NCBI RefSeq assembly: GCF_000426745.1
Contig: NZ_AUFY01000008.1
Coordinates: 1 to 64,000 of the forward strand
DNA length: 64,000 nt
From: Veillonella montpellierensis DSM 17217
GTDB taxonomy: Bacteria > Bacillota > Negativicutes > Veillonellales > Veillonellaceae
Direction: 5' to 3'
In this document: positions 13,433-22,469 of the stretch, in pieces
Numbering within the stretch: position 1 is the stretch's first letter
How the letters are laid out: each line of letters opens with the position of its first letter
Made by a program: the position numbers and the translations under genes
Notes under the pieces: generated by a model
The model's input: only the letters and a program-made list of their open reading frames with translations
Databases searched by the model: none
What the model was told of the DNA's origin: nothing

Positions 13433-13553
13433 GTATATGTACAACTTTTAAGGCCATCAATAAACTAGATACACTAAGTTGATTGGTATCTGTATGCTTG
13501 AACAACATGTGACATCTATGTCTTGTAATGCACGATTGGCTGACGATGCTAAA

Positions 13554-14897
13554 TTATTCTTGACGATACGCGATATCGCGGAATCGTGTAAGTTCGCCTT
13601 GGAATAACAGTTCCACCGTTTTCAATGCGCCATTACGATGCTTACGAATGATAATTTCTGTAATATCTCCTTTTTCTGAATTTTCATCATAGTATTTATC
13701 ACGATACAAAAATGCTACAATGTCCGCATCTTGTTCGAGTGATCCAGATTCACGCAAGTCGCTTAGAATCGGTCGCTTATCGGTACGAGATTCTACAGAA
13801 CGACTGAGCTGAGATAAAGCGATAACTGGCACGTTGAGTTCACGGGCAATCAATTTTAAATTACGGGAAATTTCAGATATTTCTTGCTGCCGATTGTCAT
13901 TGCCCCCATGTGAGCGACCTTGCATCAATTGAATGTAATCTACGATGACAAGATCAAGTCCATGGTCTACTTTTAAACGGCGCAGTTTAGAACGCATATC
14001 TTGTGGTGTCAACCCCGGTGTATCATCGATGTAAAGAGGAGCTTTACTCATAATGTCTGCCGCCTTAATCACCCGTTCCCATTCAGCTGGTTCTAGGTTG
14101 GCATTGCGTAATTTTTCCGCACTCACTTCCGATACGGATGACAAGACGCGGCCTACCAATTGTTCCTTTGACATTTCCAAGGAAAAAAATGCCACTGTGC
14201 GGTTACTTTTAATAGCGATATTTTGTGCAATATTCAAGGTAAATGCCGTTTTCCCCATAGATGGACGAGCGGCTACCAAAATCAAGTCTGATTTTTGCAG
14301 ACCGTTAGTGCATTCATCTAAATCGCGAAAGCCAGTAGAAACACCGGTAAGAATACCTTCCATCTGCTGAATTTCATTCAATCGTTCCATGGCACTCAAT
14401 ACGACTTCTCCCATAGGGGCAAACGACGTTTCACTACGAGATTGACCACTCACACTCAACACTAACTGTTCCGCTTCATTTAAAATTTCTATTGGTTCTT
14501 CCTTGCCTGCATACGTCATGCCTACAATTTTATTGCCTGCATCAATCAAACGTCGCATTTGTGCTTTTTCACTGACAATCCGTGCATGTTGTTCCACGTT
14601 ATAAGTTAATGCCGTATCGTTAGCCAGCGATGTAATGTAAGCAATACCGCCCACTTGTTCTAGCTTATGACGACGATTTAATTCCTCCGTCAACAGAACA
14701 AGATCAGCCCGTTTATAACTATGAATCACTGCCATCAACGCTTCATAAATAACGCGATGTGTATCGCGATAAAAATCTTCCGTTTTCACGATGTTCATAA
14801 CACTATCACTAGCATCTTCACTCGTCAACATGGCACATAGTACAGCTTTCTCTGCCTCGAGATTGTGCGGTGGAATTCTAGCATCTATACTACTCAT
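13554..14897 (-). CDS. dnaB: Replicative DNA helicase
   Basis: Hexameric 5'-3' replicative helicase of the replisome (DnaC in Bacillus naming), 447 residues, normal length. An N-terminal domain starting RIPPHNLEAEKAVL, the Walker A motif RPSMGKTAF near residue 210, the Walker B segment DLVIVDYIQLM, and the LSQLSRSVE segment are all visible. No intein interrupts the RecA-like domain. The ATG is preceded by AAGAGGG. It follows rplI, as in many Firmicutes, although an rplI terminator lies between the two genes. Confidence 0.96.
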   Translation of the reverse strand: MSSIDARIPPHNLEAEKAVLCAMLTSEDASDSVMNIVKTEDFYRDTHRVIYEALMAVIHSYKRADLVLLTEELNRRHKLEQVGGIAYITSLANDTALTYNVEQHARIVSEKAQMRRLIDAGNKIVGMTYAGKEEPIEILNEAEQLVLSVSGQSRSETSFAPMGEVVLSAMERLNEIQQMEGILTGVSTGFRDLDECTNGLQKSDLILVAARPSMGKTAFTLNIAQNIAIKSNRTVAFFSLEMSKEQLVGRVLSSVSEVSAEKLRNANLEPAEWERVIKAADIMSKAPLYIDDTPGLTPQDMRSKLRRLKVDHGLDLVIVDYIQLMQGRSHGGNDNRQQEISEISRNLKLIARELNVPVIALSQLSRSVESRTDKRPILSDLRESGSLEQDADIVAFLYRDKYYDENSEKGDITEIIIRKHRNGALKTVELLFQGELTRFRDIAYRQE

Positions 14898-15084
14898 TTT
14901 ATAACCCTCTTTATATAATCAATGACCCACGATGTGTCTACTCTATCACGTAGCTAAACTATTTTCCATAGTGTGAAACTACACACTGCTCATAATTCTA
15001 TCATACCAATTGTATCCCATCTAGGCAATGGTTATCATACGCCTACTGAGGATGGTAAGTCTAAATAAATAAGAGAAATTTCTA

Positions 15085-15129
15085 TAAAAAATGTGGTGCC
15101 GACTTCCATAGAGAAATCTAACACCACAT
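15085..15129 (-). terminator. Rho-independent terminator downstream of rplI
   Basis: On the minus strand ATGTGGTG (from 15129) pairs with CACCACAT (to 15091) across a 23-nt loop that may fold further, and is followed by TTTTTTATA. It lies 28 bp after the rplI stop. Confidence 0.7.
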
Positions 15130-15156
15130 AGCATGTCACTTATAAAAAGTACTTTC

Positions 15157-15606
15157 TTATTGTTCTGCCACTACTGTAACCGTAATGGTTGTTGTAATTT
15201 CAGGATGTACGCGAATGACAACATCGTGAACACCCAATGTTTTTAACGGTTCTTTTAATTCGATTTTCTTTTTATCTAAATCTACATCATAGGCTGCTTT
15301 CACGGCTTGTGAAATATCTTTTGCTGTAACAGATCCAAATACACGTCCTGCATCACCCATTTTCACAGGAATCGTAACAGCCACTTTTTTAAGTTGTGCT
15401 GCTAAAATATGTGCTTCATCATTGGCTACTTGTTTTTTATGAGCCACCGACTCTTGTTTTTGTTTTGCATTATTTAGATTGGTCGCTGTGCCTTCAAGAC
15501 CTAATCCTTTTTTTATAATCACATTGCGTGCATAGGCTTCACTTAATTCAACAATTTCGCCTTTTTTACCAACTTTTTTCACATCTTCTAGTAATACAAC
15601 TTTCAT
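15157..15606 (-). CDS. rplI: 50S ribosomal protein L9
   Basis: L9 is an extended large-subunit protein with two RNA-binding domains joined by a long helix. It has 149 residues, the usual length. The N-terminal MKVVLLEDVKKVGKKGEIVE and the following SEAYARNVIIKKGL are typical, followed by a helical linker and the C-terminal domain with GRVFGSVTAKDI. GAAGGAGGAA precedes the ATG. The stop of gdpP lies only 2 bp upstream of its start, so the two are surely co-transcribed. Confidence 0.97.
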   Translation of the reverse strand: MKVVLLEDVKKVGKKGEIVELSEAYARNVIIKKGLGLEGTATNLNNAKQKQESVAHKKQVANDEAHILAAQLKKVAVTIPVKMGDAGRVFGSVTAKDISQAVKAAYDVDLDKKKIELKEPLKTLGVHDVVIRVHPEITTTITVTVVAEQ

Positions 15607-15608
15607 TG

Positions 15609-17618
15609 CTATTCCTCCTTCAATGACTGTAATGCTTCTAATGCTACTTTACGCACTAATTCTTTTGCATCACTGACGTTCATATTTGCCAATTGTGCCC
15701 CCGCCACTGTACGATGGCCTCCACCACCTACAGCTTCCATAATCAATTGTACATTTAATTTTCCTTGCGATCTAGCACTGACGCCAATCACGTGATCCGG
15801 CAATTGATAGAACACAAATCCGGCTTCGATGCCTTCTACCGTAATCAACATATCGGCAGTCTGCGCGGACACAACTGTCGGGTTATTTACATATTCTGGA
15901 CATACTGTAAACGCTAGTCCATTAATACTTTCCGCGTTACTTAACATTTTAGCACGAACTTGCATCGCATCAAAGGTATCTGTAAACAATCCTCTAACAA
16001 TATCTACGTTAGCACCCGATCTACGTAAGAACGATGCTGCATCAAAGGTTCTCGCTCCCGTTTGAATGGAAAAGTTCTTCGTATCTAAAATGATGCCTGC
16101 ATAGATAGCGCTGGCCTCATTAATCGACAATTCAATATGTTCACCAAAATATTGAATTAATTCTGTCACTAATTCACTAGTAGATGATACGGATGGTTCT
16201 AAGTATGTCAAAAGTGGTTGTGCAATAAAATCAGAGGCCCGTCGGTGATGATCGATAACTACACATTTCTTAGTTTTATCCAATAGTTTCGGTGCCGCTA
16301 CCATATCAGGTCGATGCACATCGGTAACCACAACAAGCGTACTATCTGTCACAAGTTTTTCCGCTTGTTCTGCCGTAATAAACATGGTGTCTCGATAGCC
16401 ATCTTCTTCCTTAAATAAATCCACCATTCTCTGAATGGACTTTGGATAGGCACTCAACGCGATGGATACGGGTTTACCTAAGGACTGTGCCAACACGTAC
16501 ACACCTACTGCACCACCTAAGGCATCATAATCTTCTCGTTGATGGCCCATGACAATGATACGATCCGCATCGTTCATCAATTCTTTAATGGCCTGTGAAA
16601 CAACGCGCGCTTTTACACGCGTATTCTTTTCTGACCCTTGCGTACGACCACCGAAAAATTTAACATTTTCATTTTCATACACGCATACTTGATCACCGCC
16701 ACGACCGAGGGCCAATTCTAACGCAAATCGTGCCCGTTCTGCTTGCTCCTTAAATGATGGTTCATCATAGGCCATCCCCACGCTAATAGTAGCTGGAATG
16801 CGACGTGCGGTCGGAATGTTTCTAATTTTCCCCACTAAAGGAAAATTTTCTTCCTTCATTGCTAAAAAAGCTGTTTTCGATACGGTAAAAATATAGGAAT
16901 CTTCTTGATAGTTACGAACAAATCCATTTCGCTTATTAATTTCATCTACAATACTATTGTTAATTTCAGCCCATAGATTGGTGTATTCCATATCGCCAAG
17001 TCCCTTGGTTACTTCTTCGATATTGTCCATTTGAATAATACCCATAACAGGCATGGCATCTACCGCTTGTTGCCGTGCTCGTTCCACATCGGTAATATCA
17101 TCAAAATACAAGGCCATAAATGAATTGTCTTTCATATCAGCCGATACAGTTTCCATCTGATTGCTATCGATGTATTTATAAATGACACGGAAATAGCGAT
17201 CGCCAATGAGGTCCTGAAAGAAACCGGACTTGCCCCATAATTTATCCAACCGAAGAGATGGAATTAACCCATTGAGCCGTTGTGTCTTATCCATGTCACA
17301 CGATAGCCAATCACGAAAGACACTATTACTCCAACAAATTCTAGCTTTACTATCAATGACCACCATGGCTGTTGGCAAATTTTGCAACGCAAAGTTACTC
17401 CCCTGTGTAACGCCTTTAACGACACTATCAAGATATTGAATGAGTAATCGCCGACGGCGATGAATCATTTTATAGTTATATAAATATCCTGCTATAACTA
17501 CAATACAGGCTAATAATGCTAATGGCCAATTTATATACGCTATAATCCCTACTAATACGGCGATAACAACAAAAATCGTCACTTCCAATGCCGTCCATCT
17601 GGATGTTATTGTTTTCAT
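15609..17618 (-). CDS. gdpP: Membrane c-di-AMP phosphodiesterase, GdpP family
   Basis: GdpP (YybT) proteins hydrolyse cyclic di-AMP at the membrane. The 669 residues show two transmembrane helices (about 10-50), a PAS-like region (about 60-160), a degenerate GGDEF domain ending ALGRGGDQ (about 300), and a DHH-DHHA1 phosphoesterase with HQREDYDALGG (about 355), DHHRR (about 454) and GGGGHRTVAGA (about 630). The neighbours yybS-like and rplI match the Bacillus yybS-yybT-rplI order. The signature metal ligands look intact, so activity is expected; the substrate is inferred from the family. Confidence 0.92.
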   Translation of the reverse strand: MKTITSRWTALEVTIFVVIAVLVGIIAYINWPLALLACIVVIAGYLYNYKMIHRRRRLLIQYLDSVVKGVTQGSNFALQNLPTAMVVIDSKARICWSNSVFRDWLSCDMDKTQRLNGLIPSLRLDKLWGKSGFFQDLIGDRYFRVIYKYIDSNQMETVSADMKDNSFMALYFDDITDVERARQQAVDAMPVMGIIQMDNIEEVTKGLGDMEYTNLWAEINNSIVDEINKRNGFVRNYQEDSYIFTVSKTAFLAMKEENFPLVGKIRNIPTARRIPATISVGMAYDEPSFKEQAERARFALELALGRGGDQVCVYENENVKFFGGRTQGSEKNTRVKARVVSQAIKELMNDADRIIVMGHQREDYDALGGAVGVYVLAQSLGKPVSIALSAYPKSIQRMVDLFKEEDGYRDTMFITAEQAEKLVTDSTLVVVTDVHRPDMVAAPKLLDKTKKCVVIDHHRRASDFIAQPLLTYLEPSVSSTSELVTELIQYFGEHIELSINEASAIYAGIILDTKNFSIQTGARTFDAASFLRRSGANVDIVRGLFTDTFDAMQVRAKMLSNAESINGLAFTVCPEYVNNPTVVSAQTADMLITVEGIEAGFVFYQLPDHVIGVSARSQGKLNVQLIMEAVGGGGHRTVAGAQLANMNVSDAKELVRKVALEALQSLKEE

Positions 17619-17651
17619 AGTTTGCCTACCCTATTATCTAACTTGTTACCC

Positions 17652-18608
17652 CTATCGACGCCTTCGATTGTCAATACGTGTACGCAAGTCAAAGAACAAA
17701 TCAAATATTCCTAAGAAAATTAAATATGTAGAAAGAAAGAGAAAAGCAAGAATACTAATCGAAGCTCGTGCTTTTACCCCCATACCATATGATTGTAAGA
17801 TGCTCCATATACAGGAAAACCCTTGCAATGCACATAAGGTGGCCCCTAATAAATATAAATTAGGGCCTAACCAAAATAAAATCTCCATAGGTCGTACCGT
17901 AGACCAAGCTTGTATGATAATGCCTAATAGCAACACATAGATAGAGCTTTTAGGCATACGCCATTCTCGACAAGGTCGAAATGCCGGTACCACATATCCA
18001 ATTCTCCCTAAAATCAATGTAGCAATTTTAGAGGCACAAAAGGTGATACACACACCTACCATACATAGCATTAATACCATGGTGCGCCACAATATATTCA
18101 TCATATTGCTGACGAGTTGCTCTGTGGTCGCCACTTGTTCTGCCGTGTATATGCCTTTGTCTGCCATCGCCTGTATCATAGATTGTGCGGACTCATAGCC
18201 ATTGATAAATCCTTGTGCCATATTTATATTAAACAGATAACTGCCGATGACAAGTAATACCACTATACTCCCTACAAAATAGAGCGAGGGAAGTAATAAT
18301 AATTTTGCAGTGCCCCATGACTTTTCATATCCATAGCCCAATACGACACCTACGCCAGAAAAGGTAAGTGCTTCCATAGTGCCTACCATAGGCCCTACCA
18401 CCATGGATAAAATAAATAACTCTACCACGATAGCGGCCAGGCTATAGAATAAACCCCAACGAATTCCTATAATCGTAATCGTAGCTGGCACAAGAATGGT
18501 AGCGAACATGCCCAACATAGGCACGTTCGTTCCAATCAAAGCAAACATAATAATGATGGCTGTTAAAAAAGCCGTTTCTACTAACGCTCTTGTACTGGTC
18601 TGTTTCAT
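17652..18608 (-). CDS. DUF2232 (YybS-like) membrane protein
   Basis: An integral membrane protein of 318 residues with about eight hydrophobic segments. The N-terminal half resembles ECF-transporter S-component-like DUF2232 proteins. Its place directly upstream of gdpP and rplI is the conserved position of yybS in Firmicutes, which is the main reason for the family call. No function is established. GGGAGA precedes the ATG. It is 33 bp upstream of gdpP and 20 bp downstream of rnjA, all on one strand. Confidence 0.8.
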   Translation of the reverse strand: MKQTSTRALVETAFLTAIIIMFALIGTNVPMLGMFATILVPATITIIGIRWGLFYSLAAIVVELFILSMVVGPMVGTMEALTFSGVGVVLGYGYEKSWGTAKLLLLPSLYFVGSIVVLLVIGSYLFNINMAQGFINGYESAQSMIQAMADKGIYTAEQVATTEQLVSNMMNILWRTMVLMLCMVGVCITFCASKIATLILGRIGYVVPAFRPCREWRMPKSSIYVLLLGIIIQAWSTVRPMEILFWLGPNLYLLGATLCALQGFSCIWSILQSYGMGVKARASISILAFLFLSTYLIFLGIFDLFFDLRTRIDNRRRR

Positions 18609-18628
18609 AGGTTCTCCCTGATAATAGG

Positions 18629-20776
18629 CTATACGTCTTGAATAATCGGAAGGATCATAGGACGACGACGTGTTTTTTCATAGAAGAATTTTCCTAACGC
18701 GTCTTTCACCGTATTTTTAATGGTCAACCAATCCTTAATATGTTCTGCCGCACAACGATCCACAGCGTTTTCTGCACGTTCCTGTGCTTGTGCCATCAAT
18801 TCTTCTGCATTTCGTACATACACGAATCCACGCGATACGATATCAGGACCAGATACAATGGTGCCAGTAGCTCGTTCCATAGCCATAACAACGATAACCA
18901 TACCTTCTTTGGCTAACAGTTGACGATCGCGAATAACAATATGACCTACATCGCCGACACCCAAACCATCAACAAATACGTTACCTGATGGAATCCGTCC
19001 GCCTAATTTGCCACCTTGTTTAGAAAACTCAAAAATTTGTCCATTATCGCCAACTAAAATGTTCTTAGGGTCAACCCCCATCGATACAGCTAGTTCACCA
19101 TGTTTACGCAACATACGATATTCCCCATGAACAGGAATAAAATATTTAGGTCGCACTAGATTTTGCATTAATTTTAAATCTTCTTGACTCGCATGACCCG
19201 ATACATGAATACCATATTCTTTGCCATATACCACATTGGCTCCCAACCGCAATAGATTATCAATCGTCCGTCCTACGGCCGCTTCATTGCCTGGTATTGG
19301 TGTTGCTGAAATAATGACCGTGTCATTCGGTACAATTTCTACCGTTCTATGGTTGCTCGTCGACATTCTTGATAAGCCCGCCATTGGCTCGCCTTGTGAA
19401 CCAGTGGTAAGCACCATGATTTCATCTGCCCGATAGCGATTCATTTCATCGTCACCGATAATCGTACCTTCTGGTACATTCAAATAGCCTCGTTCTTGGG
19501 CGATTTCTGTAACATTCACCATACTGCGGCCTAAAATGACTACTTTTCGTTTATACGCAACAGCTGCGTCAATAGCTTGTTGAATACGAGATACATTAGA
19601 AGCAAATGTAGCTAATACGACGCGACCTTTTGCTTCTCCTACGGCGCGCTTAAGTGCTGGTCCTACGGAACTTTCAGAGCCCGTATAACCAGGTTTTTCC
19701 ACATTTGTAGAATCCGCCATCAATGCTAATACACCACGATTACCTAGTTCAGCAAATTTATGAACGTCCATCATGCGACCATCTACTGGCGTTTGGTCTA
19801 CTTTAAAGTCCCCTGTATGAACCACAATTCCCAATGGCGTATCAAAATAGATCGCGCAAGAATCAGGAATGGAGTGGGTAGTTTGAATAAATCCTACTTT
19901 AAATACGCCCGCCTTAATTTCTTCACCGGCCTTAACCACGTTCAAATATTTCGTGCCAAGGCGGCTTTCTTTAAATTTACCTTCAATTAAACCGCACACT
20001 AAATCAGTTGCATAAATTGGGGTATCTGTGCCGATTTCTTTAATTAAATACGATAGAGATCCAATATGATCTTCGTGACCGTGCGTAATAACGACAGCAC
20101 GTACTTTTTTACGGTTCTCGATTAGATAGCTCATGTCAGGAATGACAATATCTACGCCAGGCATATCTTCTGTAGGGAAGGCAAGGCCTGCATCCAATAC
20201 GACGATGTCATCGCCATATTGAAAGATAGTCATGTTTTTACCAATTTCTCCTAACCCGCCTAATGGCATGATGAGTAATTTATCCTTACTATCTGGATGT
20301 AACGTAGTTTGCAAATCCTGCGTTTCAGTTACCTCTTTTACATTCATCCGTGGGGCACGACGAGATGATGCTGTATGTTCTTTACTTTGCCCCGCCTGTT
20401 CTGTATGACGTGCAATAGTTCCTACACGACTACGCGTTGTAGTTCGTGTTGTACGAGTTGTCGTTTCTTCACTTGTGGCACGAGTTTTAGGGCGCCCCAC
20501 ACGGCGTGATGTATGCGTATTGCCTGTATCCGCCGTTGTTTTACTACGAGCACTTCGCGTTTTGGTACCAGTCGTACTAGTTTTCTTATGACCTGTATCG
20601 GTATTGCTATGGCTAGTACGGCGACGAGTACGTGTAGCTGTTTCTGTTCCTTCGGTAGTCAAATGAGATGTAGTATCTCCCTTAGTCGTATTATGACGAG
20701 TACGTGTATTACGAACTTTCGATGTTGTTGTCTTGGCAGCTTTTATAGCTGTCGCTTGTTCATGTATATTATCCAA
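18629..20776 (-). CDS. rnjA: Ribonuclease J with long Thr/Arg-rich N-terminal extension
   Basis: RNase J is a metallo-beta-lactamase/beta-CASP ribonuclease with 5' exonuclease and endonuclease activity in mRNA decay and rRNA maturation. The catalytic core starts near residue 166 (KLLIMPLGGLGEIGKNM) and has the metal motif HGHEDH at 232-237; the end is of normal RNase J type. The first 165 residues are extra: low complexity, very rich in Thr, Arg and Ser, basic, with RRVGRPKTR at 91-99 resembling an AT-hook. The start is TTG at 20774-20776, 5 nt after AGGAGG; the first in-frame ATG (residue 144) has no ribosome site, so the extension is probably translated. Confidence 0.92.
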   Translation of the reverse strand: MDNIHEQATAIKAAKTTTSKVRNTRTRHNTTKGDTTSHLTTEGTETATRTRRRTSHSNTDTGHKKTSTTGTKTRSARSKTTADTGNTHTSRRVGRPKTRATSEETTTRTTRTTTRSRVGTIARHTEQAGQSKEHTASSRRAPRMNVKEVTETQDLQTTLHPDSKDKLLIMPLGGLGEIGKNMTIFQYGDDIVVLDAGLAFPTEDMPGVDIVIPDMSYLIENRKKVRAVVITHGHEDHIGSLSYLIKEIGTDTPIYATDLVCGLIEGKFKESRLGTKYLNVVKAGEEIKAGVFKVGFIQTTHSIPDSCAIYFDTPLGIVVHTGDFKVDQTPVDGRMMDVHKFAELGNRGVLALMADSTNVEKPGYTGSESSVGPALKRAVGEAKGRVVLATFASNVSRIQQAIDAAVAYKRKVVILGRSMVNVTEIAQERGYLNVPEGTIIGDDEMNRYRADEIMVLTTGSQGEPMAGLSRMSTSNHRTVEIVPNDTVIISATPIPGNEAAVGRTIDNLLRLGANVVYGKEYGIHVSGHASQEDLKLMQNLVRPKYFIPVHGEYRMLRKHGELAVSMGVDPKNILVGDNGQIFEFSKQGGKLGGRIPSGNVFVDGLGVGDVGHIVIRDRQLLAKEGMVIVVMAMERATGTIVSGPDIVSRGFVYVRNAEELMAQAQERAENAVDRCAAEHIKDWLTIKNTVKDALGKFFYEKTRRRPMILPIIQDV

Positions 20777-21153
20777 TGTTTCCTCCTATACTTATTAGAT
20801 ATACCTATACTGTTACTATTACCGATCTTATGACATTTGTCCTTCTTAGCAAATGATAGCACTCACAACACTGTGCATGGTGTAGCAAGATTCTAAAGCC
20901 GTCCTCACTGATGCAGATTTGTTGCTATGTAGTATGTATTTGTACATTTGCCGTTCCATGTGACAAATGATATATAAGCACAAAAAAACGTACCCTTATC
21001 ATCAATGTACGTCTTATCTTGACTGTGCAATTATAATCCGATCATGTTAATTTATATTTATTATACCATAGATAGTAAAAGCCAACAATACGGGGCTATC
21101 AAATTGCTTGTTAGGACCAACTCTAACAGCGATCAAACTGCTAAACGTTCTAT
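20777..21153. other. Region between rnjA and the CRISPR array
   Basis: About 375 bp without a gene. It holds the rnjA ribosome site (AGGAGG near 20782) and the hairpin terminator at 20982-21012 that ends transcription from the array. The rest is unremarkable AT-rich sequence. Confidence 0.6.
20982..21012 (-). terminator. Terminator downstream of the CRISPR array
   Basis: On the minus strand ACGTAC, a 12-nt loop and GGTACGT are followed by a run of seven T. It lies about 140 bp beyond the trailer end of the array and upstream of rnjA, so it would end the pre-crRNA transcript. Confidence 0.7.
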
Positions 21154-21721
21154 TTTCTAAGCTACCTATGCGGTAGTTAACAGGATCGCAGCTGTCAAAC
21201 AGGCATTACAAAATTTCTAAGCTACCTATGCGGTAGTTAACGTAGTAGTATTGAAGAGCTTCTGCCCACAACTTTTCTAAGCTACCTATGCGGTAGTTAA
21301 CAAAGAAGAAGTAGCGAGAAACAATTTTCGAATTTTCTAAGCTACCTATGCGGTAGTTAACGGTGATATGCTTATTTTGTTCTCTAATTTTGCTTTCTAA
21401 GCTACCTATGCGGCAGTTAACGTCTTTCTTGAAATAAAACCTTTGATTTGTGATTTCTAATCTGCCTATGCGGTAGTTAACATAATAAAAAGCGTACGAT
21501 GATAAGCGAAAGATTTCTAAGCTACCTATGCGGTAGTTAACTTAAGATATGCGTCATATCAAACACAATAATTTTTCTAAGCTACCTATACGGTAGTTAA
21601 CTTCAAGGCATCATCGTAAGCGAAAAACAAAGTTTTCTAAGCTACCTATACGGTAGTTAACGAAATATACATGCAGAAATTGAAGAATAAAACTTTCTAA
21701 GCTACCTATACGGTAGTTAAC
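21154..21721 (-). CRISPR. Type I-F CRISPR array, 10 repeats and 9 spacers
   Basis: Ten 28-bp repeats start at 21154 and recur every 60 bp (last 21694-21721), with nine 32-bp spacers. Read on the minus strand the repeat begins GTTAACTACC and ends GCTTAGAAA, with a CTACC/GGTAG hairpin that Csy4 would bind, like other I-F repeats. The orientation matches csy4, so transcription runs leftwards from a leader at 21722-21850. The three leader-proximal repeats carry TATA in the hairpin loop, where the older ones have CATA. Repeats at 21394 and 21454 carry stem substitutions. Confidence 0.98.
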
Positions 21722-21850
21722 AAGAACAGTATACCTTAAAATATGGAGTATTACTAGCATCATTTGACTATCTAATATTTTACCCTTTTTTCATCTCTTA
21801 CAAAAGACTCCCATATATTCTGATGTTTTCATACTCCTATAAAATTTGGG
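21722..21850 (-). promoter_or_regulatory. CRISPR leader
   Basis: AT-rich 129-bp stretch between the csy4 stop and the first repeat. Its position next to the least diverged repeats makes it the leader, where transcription of the array and insertion of new spacers should start. No clear -35/-10 pair or IHF site could be assigned by eye. Confidence 0.6.
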
Positions 21851-22468
21851 TTAAAATTCTGGCACTGTACCATCAACACTTAGACCATATGCATTAAAAC
21901 GCCCCTGTTTAGGCATGTCTGTTAGCGTTTTCTTAATAAATAGACTGAAAGATTGTTTACTAGTCAAGCTCCTCATTTTTATATAGGGCATATTGCTAAT
22001 GCCTCGTTTCTGTTTCATAAAGCTAAGTGCTTCTTCATAGGTTACCCCTTCATGGCGTTTAGAAAAACGCTTCGCTTTTTGATGGACCGAGCCATCCAGT
22101 TGATAACGTGAATATGTCGCATAGCCTTTCACTCTTTTTTCTGGCACTGGACGAATCCCTTTTATGTGCAAATATTCCTCAAAGGCTTGCAATCTCCACA
22201 CCTGTTGTAATGTTTGCAAATCTTCTTCCTTATCGGCAAAAATTCTAATCACATTCGTAAATGGACTGCCATCTTCTTCATTTTCGTCCTTATCCTCTGC
22301 AAATAACAAATCATAATAAGGGAAAGAAATGGCAAACTCGATGCCATTATCTATCCGCTTTGCTTCAACAAAGGCAATGTGAAGCTGCATAAACAGTTTT
22401 CCCCACAAAAAAGACATGCTTATATCTGGTGTATGGAACAATGTAATTTCTTGGTAGAATTTCATCAT
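21851..22468 (-). CDS. csy4: CRISPR RNA endonuclease Csy4 (Cas6f)
   Basis: Csy4 cuts the pre-crRNA at the base of the repeat hairpin and stays bound to the 3' end. I start it at the ATG 22466-22468 (MMKFYQEITLFH), preceded by AAGGTGGGAAG, giving 205 residues; the longer frame would overlap csy3. It has the family segments SFLWGKLF near residue 20, His30 in QLHIAFV (the likely counterpart of catalytic His29 of the Pseudomonas enzyme), and a C-terminal FNAYGLSVDGTVPEF typical of Csy4. The csy3 stop is 1 nt upstream. Confidence 0.93.
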   Translation of the reverse strand: MMKFYQEITLFHTPDISMSFLWGKLFMQLHIAFVEAKRIDNGIEFAISFPYYDLLFAEDKDENEEDGSPFTNVIRIFADKEEDLQTLQQVWRLQAFEEYLHIKGIRPVPEKRVKGYATYSRYQLDGSVHQKAKRFSKRHEGVTYEEALSFMKQKRGISNMPYIKMRSLTSKQSFSLFIKKTLTDMPKQGRFNAYGLSVDGTVPEF

Positions 22469-22469
22469 A

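Noticed and set aside
21482-21633. Two spacers sharing the word AAGCGAAA
   Set aside because: Eight shared bases among nine 32-bp spacers is not significant and no self-target was seen by eye.
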